The position numbers and the translations under genes were made by a program. DNA of 64,000 bases from Halicephalobus mephisto (lineage: Eukaryota > Nematoda > Chromadorea > Rhabditida > Panagrolaimidae), in assembly GCA_009193035.1 (NCBI GenBank), contig SWDT01000232.1, forward strand, positions 94,466-158,465, given 5' to 3'. Under the pieces are notes generated by a model. That model ran no database searches. It had not been told where the DNA came from and was given only the letters and a program-made list of their open reading frames with translations. Shown here one piece after another: positions 55,229-64,000 of this stretch. Each line of letters begins with the position of its first letter. The stretch's first letter is position 1.

Positions 55229-56792
55229 ATGAATATCTTGAAGATTTTATTAATTTTGACTATCATAAAAATGATGGAATCAAAATTAGCGGATAATCTT
55301 TTAGTTTTTACTAATCCTATAAGTTGTTCTCACTTGTCTGTTGCTTTTGATCTAGTCGAAAGATTTAATGATTCAGAAAATATTTATGATATAAGATTTC
55401 CTATGGTAGAATCTGTATGGAATTATAAATCAAGAAAAAATTTTAAGCAGTATAAATTTGATATTGCTATGAAAAAATCAGATGAAATGAAGAAATATGT
55501 GGATGAATCTGCAATGAAAAAATCAGTGGATATTTTCGCCATATTAAATATGTTAAAGAATGCTATAGAAACTTTTATAGTACCATGTAAACAAGAAAAA
55601 ACAATTTTTGATCCCTCAAATAAAACAAATCTAGCTTTGATAGATGTATATTCTTCTGGATGTTTTGTTGTTTTGGCCAGAAGACATAAGGCTAGAATAG
55701 CGTACTTCACTGCTGCATCAGAACCATCACTGATATCTTATTTATCTGGGTCTTCTCTCCCAGGGTACACCATAAGTCTTGCCAAAGGTGATCCTAAACT
55801 GAATTTTCATATTAGATTGGCGAATTTTCTTGCAAACGTAATATTTAGAGGTTTTCTTTTACAAGTTCCCCTGGGTAAATGGTTACATGATGGAGATGAT
55901 GAAAACTATAAAAATTTGGAAGAAAGCATAGTGGCTGTGAATTTACATAAATTTACAACTTTTCCCCTTCCAAGAACTCATTTGATTGTGGATATGGGAA
56001 ACTTGGCTGAGAGAGAAATGAAACCTTTTGATGATGTAAGTTGATTATTTTGTAATTTACTTCGTATTTGCTTCTTTTTTAGAAAGTTCAGCAATTCATT
56101 GATTCTTATGAATCTATCATCTATTTCTCAATGTCAACATATACCAACGATGGCAAACTTCCTGCTGAACTTATTAGAGAATTCGTTACTACTTTTAAAA
56201 GATTCCCAGAAGTCGGAATTATTTGGAGACTGAAAAAAGATTTAGTTGATTCCCCGCCAAACAATGTTTTTCTCGTTGATTGGATAGACCAGAGATCGCT
56301 TTTAGGCGAGTGATTTTAATGACTTTTCAAGATAATTTAATAATCTCTTTAGGTCATCCAAAAGTTAAAGTTCTTATTACTCATTGTGGTATAAACAGCG
56401 TTTTGGAAGCTTTTCACGCAGGAGTCCCGATGATTGGAATTCCGATGACAGGAGACCAATATCCAATTTCTGAAGCAATCAAAAGACTAAAAATTGGAAT
56501 AATTTTAGATCTTCATTCTTTCGATGACATCCAACTTTCTGATGCTATTCGTCAAATTCTTAGGCCAGATTCGATTGAATCAAAATCAGCAAAAAAAATC
56601 AAAGATATGCTGAAATTCGAAAGAGAAAGTAAAATCGCTCTCGATGGAAGCTTTACATTAAAAAGGTTTATGAAGATGAGTCAGGAAAGCTTTGAGAAAT
56701 TCTGGATTCCGAAAAATATTAATTGGCTTAGCCATTTTTATCTCGATTTGGTATTAGTTCTAGTTCTTCTAGTCTATATTTGTTTTCTATAG
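55229..56792 (+). CDS. UDP-glycosyltransferase (UGT)
   Basis: Three exons: 55229-56035, 56083-56305, 56353-56792; 489 aa. Signal-like N-terminus (ILKILLILTIIKM). The C-terminal half has the UDP-sugar binding signature: VFLVDWIDQRSLLGHPKVKV then LITHCGINSVLEAFHAGVPM and IGIPMTGDQ. A C-terminal hydrophobic anchor is followed directly by the stop, without the usual basic tail. Such enzymes conjugate small lipophilic molecules with sugars in the ER lumen. Signature His-Gly-Gly is His-Cys-Gly here (H354-C355-G356). Intron 2 (46 nt) starts with GC (TTAG|GCGAGT), the only donor that keeps LLGHPK in frame. Codon use is clearly A/T-richer than in genes left of 50 kb. Confidence 0.93.
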
Positions 56793-58340
56793 TCTACAAT
56801 CATTCGAATGGGTATCGTGGTTTAAATATTGTAAAAATATCAATACAATTTTATGAAACCGTCATAAAATGAATTATTTTTACAGTAACAGATCCAATGA
56901 GTGCCATTATTTTTACTTATATTTAGATTTAAGACTCCGCATTCTATATCGTTAATTTTGCTTGGAAAAGTTCTCTCGTAAATACTCTAGAGTTTTTTTA
57001 TCTTTAATTCATTTGCTGTGTTTATAATATCATGATTTGTCAATGGTTTTAGTTTCTTAATAAACATTCAAACGTTGATTTCATTGGAATTTGTTTCGCG
57101 GTGAAATAAACCATTCATATGGAGAAAAAAGTCGGAAACACCTGTTTACAAAAGTTTTAAAAACTGATTGAAACAGTTGTCATTGCTTCAAATTTTAACG
57201 ATTGAATTCAAAATGAGAAAGAATGCGACTGGACTGAGCCAGAGGGTATTCCGGATTGAAACAAAAGTTTAGACAGTTATCCTTGATTGTTTTTGTTTGT
57301 GTTGTAGTCGAATTGCAGAAAAGTAAAGTATATAGCTGCTCATCAAGCTCAATCCCGTGGTGGACCTAAGCCAGAATGAGTATCTATATACTACTAATAT
57401 CATCGTTTTGATAATTTATTAATAAATAGTATTAATACTGCATAATACAGTATAGATTATTTGTTTAAATGATGGATTTTGTAATAATAGAGTGCTTAGC
57501 TAATCAGATTATTGCTAGCTTCGGGCTCTGTCATTATCTACATGGTGGTTAATTCCTTGTACAGGTTAGACGTAGAATTGTCTACATCACCAGAAAGATC
57601 AAAGATTTCCTATGTTGTTTCTATAAGAACTTTGTCTTATCCAACACGAAAAGCGTGACTGAAAATTGACAACTCATTTCACAACAAATAATTAGTTTTA
57701 CTTTTGTCTACTTCCTCGTTGAACAACTCCACACACAAAAAAGCCAGGCTTTTGGATCCGTAAAAATTGCAAAATGTAACACAATTTTCACATTTTTATG
57801 AATATTTGACATTTGTAACGAAAATTGCAACTTAATAGTGACGATTTTTATTACTACTCCAAAAATTACGCTTTTTGCATGTAGATGGAGTAGCTTAGAT
57901 TCAGAACTAACCAGTATAGAAGTGGAGACAAAAACATTCAACTTGAAAGAAATAATTTCATGTAGCTTTTCAACTTTGTTCCACTTCAATAGACAGAAAT
58001 AACTTAAAATTATTTGTTTATCGTCTGGAGACTTCCAATTTAATTAATGATTTCAGAGTTGTTATTTTCAAAATCATAGAGCTTTAGCTAATTGCATGTG
58101 TTTTGATTCTATGAAAAGACATAATTGGACATCCGATTTTATTAAATCTTGTCCAATTTGAAGTATCGGTTAGCGGTTAAAGTATACCTTCAAATTCCCT
58201 CGTGAATTCAGACGATTCTCCTAGTTATTCAAAAAGCGGAAAAACGTCCTATAAATAATAATAGTGGAAGTAATCATTTGTTCATTTTTTCACTTCATCT
58301 CTAATTTGAAACTCACTCTCTAAGAATTATCTTCTTCGTC
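56793..58340. other. Intergenic, one MITE and a small hairpin
   Basis: No gene supported. 57325-57400 has GTATATAGCTGCTCAT ... ATGAGTATCTATATAC inverted arms around AATCCCGTGGTGGACC, a possible small structured RNA or element remnant. The MITE copy lies at 57731-57882. Confidence 0.5.
57731..57882. mobile_element. MITE, third copy of the 46065 family (inverted)
   Basis: Reverse orientation relative to 59633: ACACAATTTTCACATTTTTA, TAACGAAAATTGCAACTTAA, TAGTGACGATTTTTATTACT. Ends AACACACAAAAAAG-like and AAAATTACGCTTTTTGCATG. Confidence 0.75.
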
Positions 58341-59482
58341 ATGACTTTCTGGAGGACTTTCCACTCTATTAGTGAAGATCTAGCCTGCAGCTTGGGATTC
58401 TCTTTAAACCTTTTATTGTTGGTTGTAATCAAAAAAATTAAAGTGAAATGGATGCAGAAATACAGTATCCTCCTCTTCCAATGTTGCTGTATCGACTTGA
58501 TCCAAGTCGTCATCAGCTTCATCGTGAAACCAGTGACTATAACTCATCAGAAAAATGCGTACTTCCTCAGTAACGGTTATCTCCGAGACATTGGAGGATG
58601 GGTAGAGATGCTGGGGATCGTTTTATGGTCCACTTCAGTGCTCTTCTGCATCTGCTCCATGCCTGTTTCTTACATCTTCAGATACCGCACACTCTGTCTG
58701 AATGCGACTATATCAAAGAGATTCTATATAGTTTCCTTAGCTGTAGCGATTTTCAGTGCCTCTACCTTCGGGATGAGTGTTTGGAAGTTTCAATATCTAG
58801 ACAACCAAAATCTGACCTACTTAGCAGATTTGAACCTTGCATGGCTGATGGCCGACGACGAAGGCAAAGTCAAAGCTGCTTCTATTGGTCTTACTGTAAG
58901 TTTTCTCTGCAAAATTAGATTTAAAAAATAACTGACCTAGAAAACTTAGTATTTATGATTTCCATAAAAACATGAAAATTTTGCCTTTGTAGGTATTCTG
59001 AAACAATAAAATCTTCTCAATGTTTTAGATTAATTGTTTCTAATTTTTTTCAGGGGACATTTGGCATGTGGTTTTGCATAATCGACGCTGGTCTCGTAAC
59101 CTTTATTCCTTATGTCATCATCGTTATCTGTAACGTCAAAATTATGAAATATCTCAGATGTCATCGACACTCCCTATCCACGGCTTGCAGGAGAACCCAC
59201 AGCGACCTAAATCGAATACTCTGGGCACAAGCAATCATTCCGTTATTTTCTGCTTTTTTCCCGATGATGATCCAGATTCTCAGTGTTGTCACTGATATTG
59301 ATCTCGTGTTTGAGAGCTTCATATGTGGGATTCTCTACTCCTGGATTCCTGTAGGAAATGCCATCAGTGTCCTCTGTTTCATCACTGCTTACAGAAAGAA
59401 GTTCAAGCAGTTCATGTCTTGTCCAAGCCCGTGGCTATTACAGATGCTCCTCAAATCGTCTACAGAAACCAGTAATTTATGA
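58341..59482 (+). CDS. 7TM chemoreceptor-like GPCR (Str superfamily, srd/str type)
   Basis: Two exons, 58341-58895 and 59054-59482, 327 aa. Seven hydrophobic segments are visible: LGFSLNLLLLVVI; YSILLFQCCCIDLIQVVISF; MLGIVLWSTSVLFCICSM; FYIVSLAVAIFSASTFGM; AGLVTFIPYVIIVICNV; AIIPLFSAFFPMMIQIL; SWIPVGNAISVLCFITAY followed by RKKF. TM1-TM2 with N-LLL and QKYSILLFQ, and the TM7-end TAYRKKF, follow the pattern of nematode Srd/Str receptors, which detect external chemicals in sensory neurons via G proteins. Exact subfamily is uncertain; length is normal and the frame is intact. Confidence 0.85.
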
Positions 59483-59632
59483 CGAATTTTCGAGACAAAA
59501 TACTACACAACACAACTCAAATAATTTGAAGTAGACATAATTATTTACCCTTTTATTAATAAGAAAACCAATTTTAGAAGTCTTGCAAAGGAAGTGCATT
59601 TACTCGAAGTGACCTTTGAAATAATAAGTACA

Positions 59633-59787
59633 TACACAAAAGTGTAACTTTTGGAACAGTGATAAATAAAAATCGTCACTATTAAGTTGCAAATTTCGTT
59701 ACAAATGCTAAATATTCATAAAAAATGTGACGATTGTGTCGCACTTTGTAATTGTTATGAACCTAAAAGTTACGTATTTTTGTACGT
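59633..59787. mobile_element. MITE, fourth copy of the 46065 family
   Basis: ACACAAAAGTGTAACTTTTG...AAATAAAAATCGTCACTATT...CCTAAAAGTTACGTATTTTTGT. Most complete copy; inverted ends of about 22 bp; possible TACA/TGTA flanks. Confidence 0.8.
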
Positions 59788-60041
59788 AGAAGAGCTTTTA
59801 ACGGAAATATGACGGATTCTGAATTTACATTTCAAAAATTTCAAAATAGTATACATTTCATTTCAAACAACCACTTCGAGTAAATGAATTTTCATTGTTC
59901 AATGCTTTGAACCGTTTTCTGTATTGTGAAGGTTCATTTTAGAGGAAGTTGTGATTTTGAGAGTATATTTCTTAATCTAATAAACATTGTATTTAAATAA
60001 AATTAGATTACTTCAAACCCAAGACTGAAGTGCTTCATAAA

Positions 60042-60580
60042 ATGGATCACTTGATTCCAGAACCTGGAGATATTTATGTTTATGGTGGACCTGGTTACTG
60101 CGTACGTTTATTTTATAATTTTTTTTCAACTTTTCTTTAGCACTTTGCTATTATTTCCGGTAACGGTAAGGTGATCCATGTAATTGTCGCAAATAATACT
60201 GGAAGATCATTGGGAAAAGTTATGAATAGCTTGAGAGATCCAACTAACAAAGCTGCTGTGAAGGAAGAAAAAGTTCAATTCAGCGACATCATACAGTTAC
60301 CGTGTGTAGACAACAGTTTTGATTCCCAGATTGATCCTTTTCCTGCCGATGAAATAGTCGCCAGAGCCAGGAGCAAAGTAAGGTTCATATATGAAAACTG
60401 TTCTAAAGGGATAAAGTTAAGCTCGGACCGTGGAATTACGACCTCGCAAAAAACAACTGTGAACACTTTGCGAGATGGTACCGTTACGGAATAAAGCTGT
60501 GTCGACAATTGCTATACAAATACGATACTGGCGACAGTATGGGGTTGGACTGCTCATCTTCTTTTGAAACGTCTGAGTGA
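60042..60580 (+). CDS. LRAT / H-rev107-like (NlpC/P60-type) small protein
   Basis: Three exons: 60042-60101, 60141-60377, 60422-60580; 151 aa; introns 39 and 44 nt. The fold signature is complete: EPGDIYVYGGPGYCHFAIIS, then KVIHV, and NNCEHFARWYRYG. The putative catalytic set is His21, His33 and Cys112, as in LRAT and HRASLS/PLAAT thiol acyltransferases/phospholipases. The C-terminal membrane anchor of vertebrate members is absent (tail rich in Ser/Asp). The third exon uses a TTAAG acceptor, slightly off the TTTCAG consensus, but it restores the NCEHF motif in frame. Substrate cannot be inferred. Confidence 0.9.
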
Positions 60581-60784
60581 TCACTTCCCTCCGCCTGCTC
60601 CCCAGGTTTTCATCCTCGTCAATCAGTTGGTTATCCTCTTTGTCCACTGGTTGTCGTCTTATTAGATAATGTGCCTGCCCCATCTCTTCTTTGTGTTCCA
60701 GATCAACTCTGCTACATCTTCTGATTCCATCTTTGCCTTTAGTTCCTCGTTTCTCACATGGTGTATTCAAGAATACCTGATTTA

Positions 60785-61125
60785 TATCAGTGAGATTGTT
60801 TATATAGGATTTTAAGGAAAATACTTGAAATAAATTCTACACTTTTTTGTAATTCTATAAAAAAACCTATATTATTATATTTAATTAAATTATTTTCATC
60901 ATCTACAAGTCTAAGATTTATCTTCTTTATTTCATTACTTCATGATAAATTAGTGTTTTGGTTCAATAGTAATAACTCCCGCGTTATTTCTTATTCTATA
61001 CAAGGAATTAATGTTATTTTCATCAACATATGAATAATCTGTTGAATTACAAATAATATAAACATTATTCAGAATATTTTTATTTTTTTTTTACTGTACC
61101 TATATTATTACTTTCATCAACATTT
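60785..61125 (-). pseudogene. Decayed fragment resembling a Polinton/large-DNA-element capsid-type protein
   Basis: On the minus strand, protein-like segments lie in different frames: DYSYVDENNINSLYRI with NNAGVITIEPK, then IYHE, then NEIKKINLRLVDDENNLIKY followed by NNIGFFIELQ. Two shifts separate them and stops interrupt. The style (Asn/Ile-rich, ...RLVDDENNLI... near the C-terminus) reminds me of capsid-type proteins carried by Polinton/Maverick-like elements in invertebrate genomes. This is recall of a pattern, not an alignment. The reading is not restored here. Confidence 0.35.
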
Positions 61126-61300
61126 ACATTGGAATTAATCTCCCTGCTGTGGACGCATAGTCTCCATGACCGGAGATATTTAGGACACCGAAGACTTAAC
61201 AGTCCCTTCTCTCCACTGAGGAGTACAAAAGGGAACACCGGTGTACCGGCAGTCCTCTCCGGGTGTAGCTCTGATATTAATAATATTTGTTCCTATTTTG
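61126..61300. other. GC-balanced insert of unknown origin
   Basis: Abrupt change from A/T-rich to balanced composition, with the palindromic GAACACCGGTGTACCGG. Minus strand is open (TAGTPVFPFVLLSGEKG...) for about 60 codons before running into the A/T-rich part. No family recognised. Confidence 0.3.
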
Positions 61301-61329
61301 TATTGTCTCATTCTAAGTAAAAGACATAA

Positions 61330-61582
61330 CAATTACCAAAGGTTCTTGTTGCTTTGCAGGTATATCCACAAAGACAGGCAGTTTAATTGGTCAACAAAGT
61401 TTACAAATTTTCCTTCAACTCCAAGTTCTTTAATGGAAATGTTACAATCATCAATAGCCTTTTGTCAAGCCGGAAATAAAAACGAGTGTAATAAAATTAA
61501 TTGTATTTTAGACAAATTATTAAAGTTAAAAGTAATCAAAAAAAGACAACTAAAGATGATTTATAAAAATATTGCTGTATAA
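61330..61582 (+). other. Coding-like fragment, 80 codons, unrecognised
   Basis: Open to a TAA at 61580-61582, with a hydrophilic, Cys-containing and protein-like end: NFPSTPSSLMEMLQSSIAFC then NKNECNKINCILDKLLKL. It sits next to the decayed capsid-like fragment on the opposite strand and may belong to the same dead element. No start or splice site is certain. Confidence 0.3.
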
Positions 61583-61676
61583 AAATATAATATTTTTAAA
61601 AATGCTGCATATAACAACTACATTTTAAATGCCACTCAAGCAATTGGAAGTAAAATAGTTTTATTCGATTTCAAAT

Positions 61677-63357
61677 CTAATGCTTAAATTTACAATCCTT
61701 ATGATACTTAAAAGCCACACAATAGGCCGGTAGAATAATTGAGAGAAAAGGAAAAGTAGCATTCCCTTCATTTATCAAGTCATCTATAGTGTTTTGACTG
61801 TTGAATCCTATGAATTTTGTCGATGAATCGTTTGCAACATTGATGCCGAGCAATTCTCCTCTGTAGTTGAAGATTGGTCCACCACTGTATCCTCTTCTGC
61901 TTCCACTTAAGCCACAAATCCGACCTTCTTCGTCTCGTTCAATTGAGGAAAAAACTCCTTCCAGTGCTTGGTAATTCACGTCAGAAGTTGGATATCCCTG
62001 CAATAAAAAAATCAAATTAAGAAATTATTAAGAAAAATGAAAAGTTACCAAAAGAATATAGCGTTCTAATTTCTGAGGCCATCCGATTACTGGCGGTTTG
62101 GAGACAAGCGAAATTTCCGAACGTACCACAACGAAGTCAACTTCAGGATCGCACTCAACCACCTTTGTTTCAAACTTTTGTCCCTCTTGATTGCAAATGA
62201 TCACACTCGTTTGATTCTGTAGTAAAGGTGGTCGTTCGATAAGATGTGTGAAGGGATGTCGATGGAGTGACATCTTGGGAGCTCCTTGAATTAGGCAGAA
62301 AACTGTTGGTTCCTACTATTAGCAATTACTCTTGTTTATCTAAACATAAACATAGTACAAAGAGAGGAAAGGTCCTCGTTTGACTGAAGTCAAACTCGGA
62401 CCGATCTGAAGCTGGAATTTCTCAAAGACTGACTCTCTAACACTTTAGTCTCACTTCACAGGCGTCGGCTGACTGGGCGGAGTTTTGGGCATCCTGTCTA
62501 GGCCGTTCCAGTTTAACTCCGATCTTTATGCCTACATGTCTAGGCCGTTCCAGTTTAACTCCGTTCCAGTTTAACTCCGTTCTTTATGCCTACAATTCTA
62601 AATAATAAGTAGTTCAGATCATAATGATACAAAATAAAAAAAATACTTCGCTCGGACTCGAAAGCCAATCCTGATGATGTCCATGATTGAAACTAATCGC
62701 ATAATGAGTCGATATTACGGTAAAACAATACTTGATGTCGCCAAATTCTTCAAAAAACAAATAATTCTCGAGTCGGCGAACAAGGTCGCTTACTTCTGAA
62801 AACAATATTGAAGTATTTTAAATATTCAATTCTTATCTAATCCGTTAGACATTATAAAAAATGTACATACCGATTGGCACGTAGGTTGGCACATTGTTTT
62901 GAACTAAAATAGATAATAATTACATTGGTCTTATTTTTATGACTAGCTAATTATTAGGGCTATAGTTTGAAAATTGGAATTTCTGGAAAAACACATAATC
63001 TAATATTCCAAATAAAAAATGGAAATTATTAGATATTTTAAAAATACCTTGAATAGCTGGTGTCAGTGGACAAGAGGGACCTGAAGACCGAATGACGTAG
63101 AACAGTTTCTTCCATCCATCAGCGGGCGGAAGTAACTTAGTCATCGTTTCATCAAACCTAAAACAATTTAATTTTAAAAGTAATGAGTGTATAAAAATTT
63201 ACAAAACTGCGATCTCCTCCTCTCCATCTTCTCCTAAGTACACGAGCCCAACCGCTTCAGAGAAATACTGTTTCAATACCGGAAAAGAAAGAAATCCATT
63301 TTGATCGGCAGGAATTACAAGAGTTTTTGCATTTTCACGATCGGTGATTTTAGCCAT
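61677..63357 (-). CDS. TDP-43-type N-terminal domain fused to trypsin-like serine protease
   Basis: Six minus-strand exons: 63357-63203, 63157-63048, 62903-62871, 62795-62647, 62273-62049, 61997-61677; all phases close, 330 aa. Residues about 12-74 match the TDP-43 N-terminal domain: LVIP, then F-x2-A-x-GLVY (32-40), and LLPPADGWKKLFYVI with the invariant Trp67. About 100-310 is a trypsin-fold protease: TVISTHYAISFNHGHH (catalytic His probably H137), DPEVDFVVV (Asp195), GSRRGYSGGPIFNYRGELLG (Ser262 in GYSGGP). Tyr replaces the chymotrypsin Asp194, so activation by an N-terminal salt bridge is unlikely, as in HtrA-like enzymes. No signal peptide, so probably intracellular. TTTTTCAG three bases before the ATG suggests trans-splicing. 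The exon 5 acceptor (CCCAAG) is the weakest junction. Confidence 0.82.
62490..62602. repeat. Tandem repeat GTCTAGGCCGTTCCAGTTTAA in an intron
   Basis: Two to three copies of GTCTAGGCCGTTCCAGTTTA + ACTCCGATCTTTATGCCTAC, about 45 bp, in the intron between exons 4 and 5 of the protease gene. The last part repeats GTTCCAGTTTAACTCC once more. Confidence 0.8.
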
Positions 63358-63733
63358 TTTCTGAAAAAGTAAGATTTTCATACAAATTAAATAGAAAGAA
63401 ATCAATTTAGAATAATTATGAAATAACTATAATGCGGGAAAAATGTACAGGTCTGCTAGCAAAAATTGGAAACATAACGCCAAGAACAAAGATGGGGGTG
63501 ACTAACCACTACGGTACTCCGAATATGTATAAATGAAGTTGAAAAGAGAACTATTGCTCAGTGGGAAATTTCTGATGAAAAGATTACTAATGTTTGTACT
63601 ATTTAATTAAAGAGGAAATTTGAATAAAAATGGTAATTTTTGAGTCATGAAAATTCTGGCGCAAGTAGATGGAGTGTGTGCTATTGAAAATTTGACTTGA
63701 TTTTGAGCAGTTTTATATAAAATAGTGGATAAA

Positions 63734-64000
63734 ATGTGTCAAAAGGTGTTTTTTGAGGAGTGGGGTGCATCAGAAATGGTAGTTGTATACTACTATAGTT
63801 GTGTCGATTATGAAAGAGATTACAACTACAACTACAACTACTTTGCATTCAAGACTCTCGAACGGTCTTATCTCCTGAAGATTAAGGGAAAACTCGTTGA
63901 ACGTCCTCAAGAAATGTTCCTGAGGGCATCTATCAGGATCCATAGAAGGGATATGGCTTCGGTTGTCGAGACCTCCCAGATGATGTCCGAGGGCTGGTTC
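63734..64000 (+). CDS. Ribonucleotide reductase large subunit-like ORF, 5' part at window edge
   Basis: Open from ATG 63734 to the edge (89 codons) without a stop. From 63806 the protein reads DYERDYNYNYNYFAFKTLER then SYLLKIKGKLVERPQEMFLR and ASVVETSQMMSEGWF, which aligns with the segment after the ATP cone of class I RNR alpha subunits (Y-x-F-KTLERSYLLK-I-G-K-V-ERPQ, SE-x-F). RNR makes deoxyribonucleotides in the cytosol. The usual N-terminal ATP-cone region (about 100 residues) is not found between this ORF and the divergent protease gene at 63357. Several normally conserved positions differ, so it may be a truncated or diverged copy; another start (63776) is possible. Confidence 0.72.
   Translation, partial: MCQKVFFEEWGASEMVVVYYYSCVDYERDYNYNYNYFAFKTLERSYLLKIKGKLVERPQEMFLRASIRIHRRDMASVVETSQMMSEGWF

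Noticed and set aside
60417..60770. Minus-strand 117 aa frame
   Set aside because: It is antisense to the LRAT-like third exon, which has the NCEHF motif in the plus strand.
1..64000. CRISPR arrays, prophage or bacterial operons
   Set aside because: The many short repeats are eukaryotic tandem or hairpin repeats without uniform spacers; genes have spliceosomal introns.

Overview
The window is nematode nuclear DNA, very probably Caenorhabditis-like. Evidence: SL1-type spliced-leader RNA genes, probable trans-splice acceptors next to several start codons, short nematode-style introns, recognisable orthologs of eva-1 and kin-32, a nematode chemoreceptor-type 7TM receptor, a nematode UGT, and a very A/T-rich repeat background. 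It is not bacterial, so there are no operon promoters, ribosome binding sites or CRISPR arrays. Gene models were joined by hand from splice sites; reading phase closes across every intron in the nine multi-exon models I treat as intact.

Layout. (1) 1-437: last two exons of a CDP-alcohol phosphotransferase (CEPT/CHPT1 type). (2) 438-10,480: gene desert of A/T-rich tandem repeats. (3) 10,488-22,634: complete eva-1 (two SUEL lectin domains, one TM), with introns up to 4 kb and a probable nested minus-strand gene at 15.6-15.9 kb. (4) 22.6-30.4 kb: repeats, satellites, a few orphan coding-like islands. (5) 30,401-38,675: complete kin-32, the FAK/PYK2 tyrosine kinase (FERM, kinase, FAT), with a tRNA-Arg(UCG) in intron 1. 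(6) 39,735-48,870: complete 13-exon DEG/ENaC channel. Its introns carry a 5S rRNA gene, two decayed 5S copies, a SINE-like element, and a head-to-head pair of SL1-like RNA genes. (7) 49,978-52,029: hAT-transposase-derived protein with a BED-like finger. (8) 54-57 kb: frameshifted two-TM protein and a UGT. (9) 58,341-59,482: 7TM chemoreceptor. (10) 60,042-60,580: LRAT/H-rev107-like protein. (11) 61,677-63,357 (minus): a TDP-43-type N-terminal domain joined to a trypsin-like protease. (12) 63,734-64,000: start of a ribonucleotide reductase large-subunit-like ORF.

The window has two textures. Up to about 49 kb, exons use many G/C-ending codons but sit in long A/T-rich introns full of tandem repeats, hairpin arrays and palindromes. 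From about 50 kb the genes are compact (many 42-60 nt introns), belong to fast-evolving families and often use A/T-ending codons. eva-1 and kin-32 have known roles in guidance and adhesion signalling; I infer no common pathway for the rest.

The points most worth following are the 5S rRNA and SL1-like RNA genes inside introns of one channel gene, the SL variants at position 16, the TDP-43-domain/protease fusion, and the repeated GGATAGTGACT/AGTCACTATCC hairpins that carry built-in 3' splice-site motifs.
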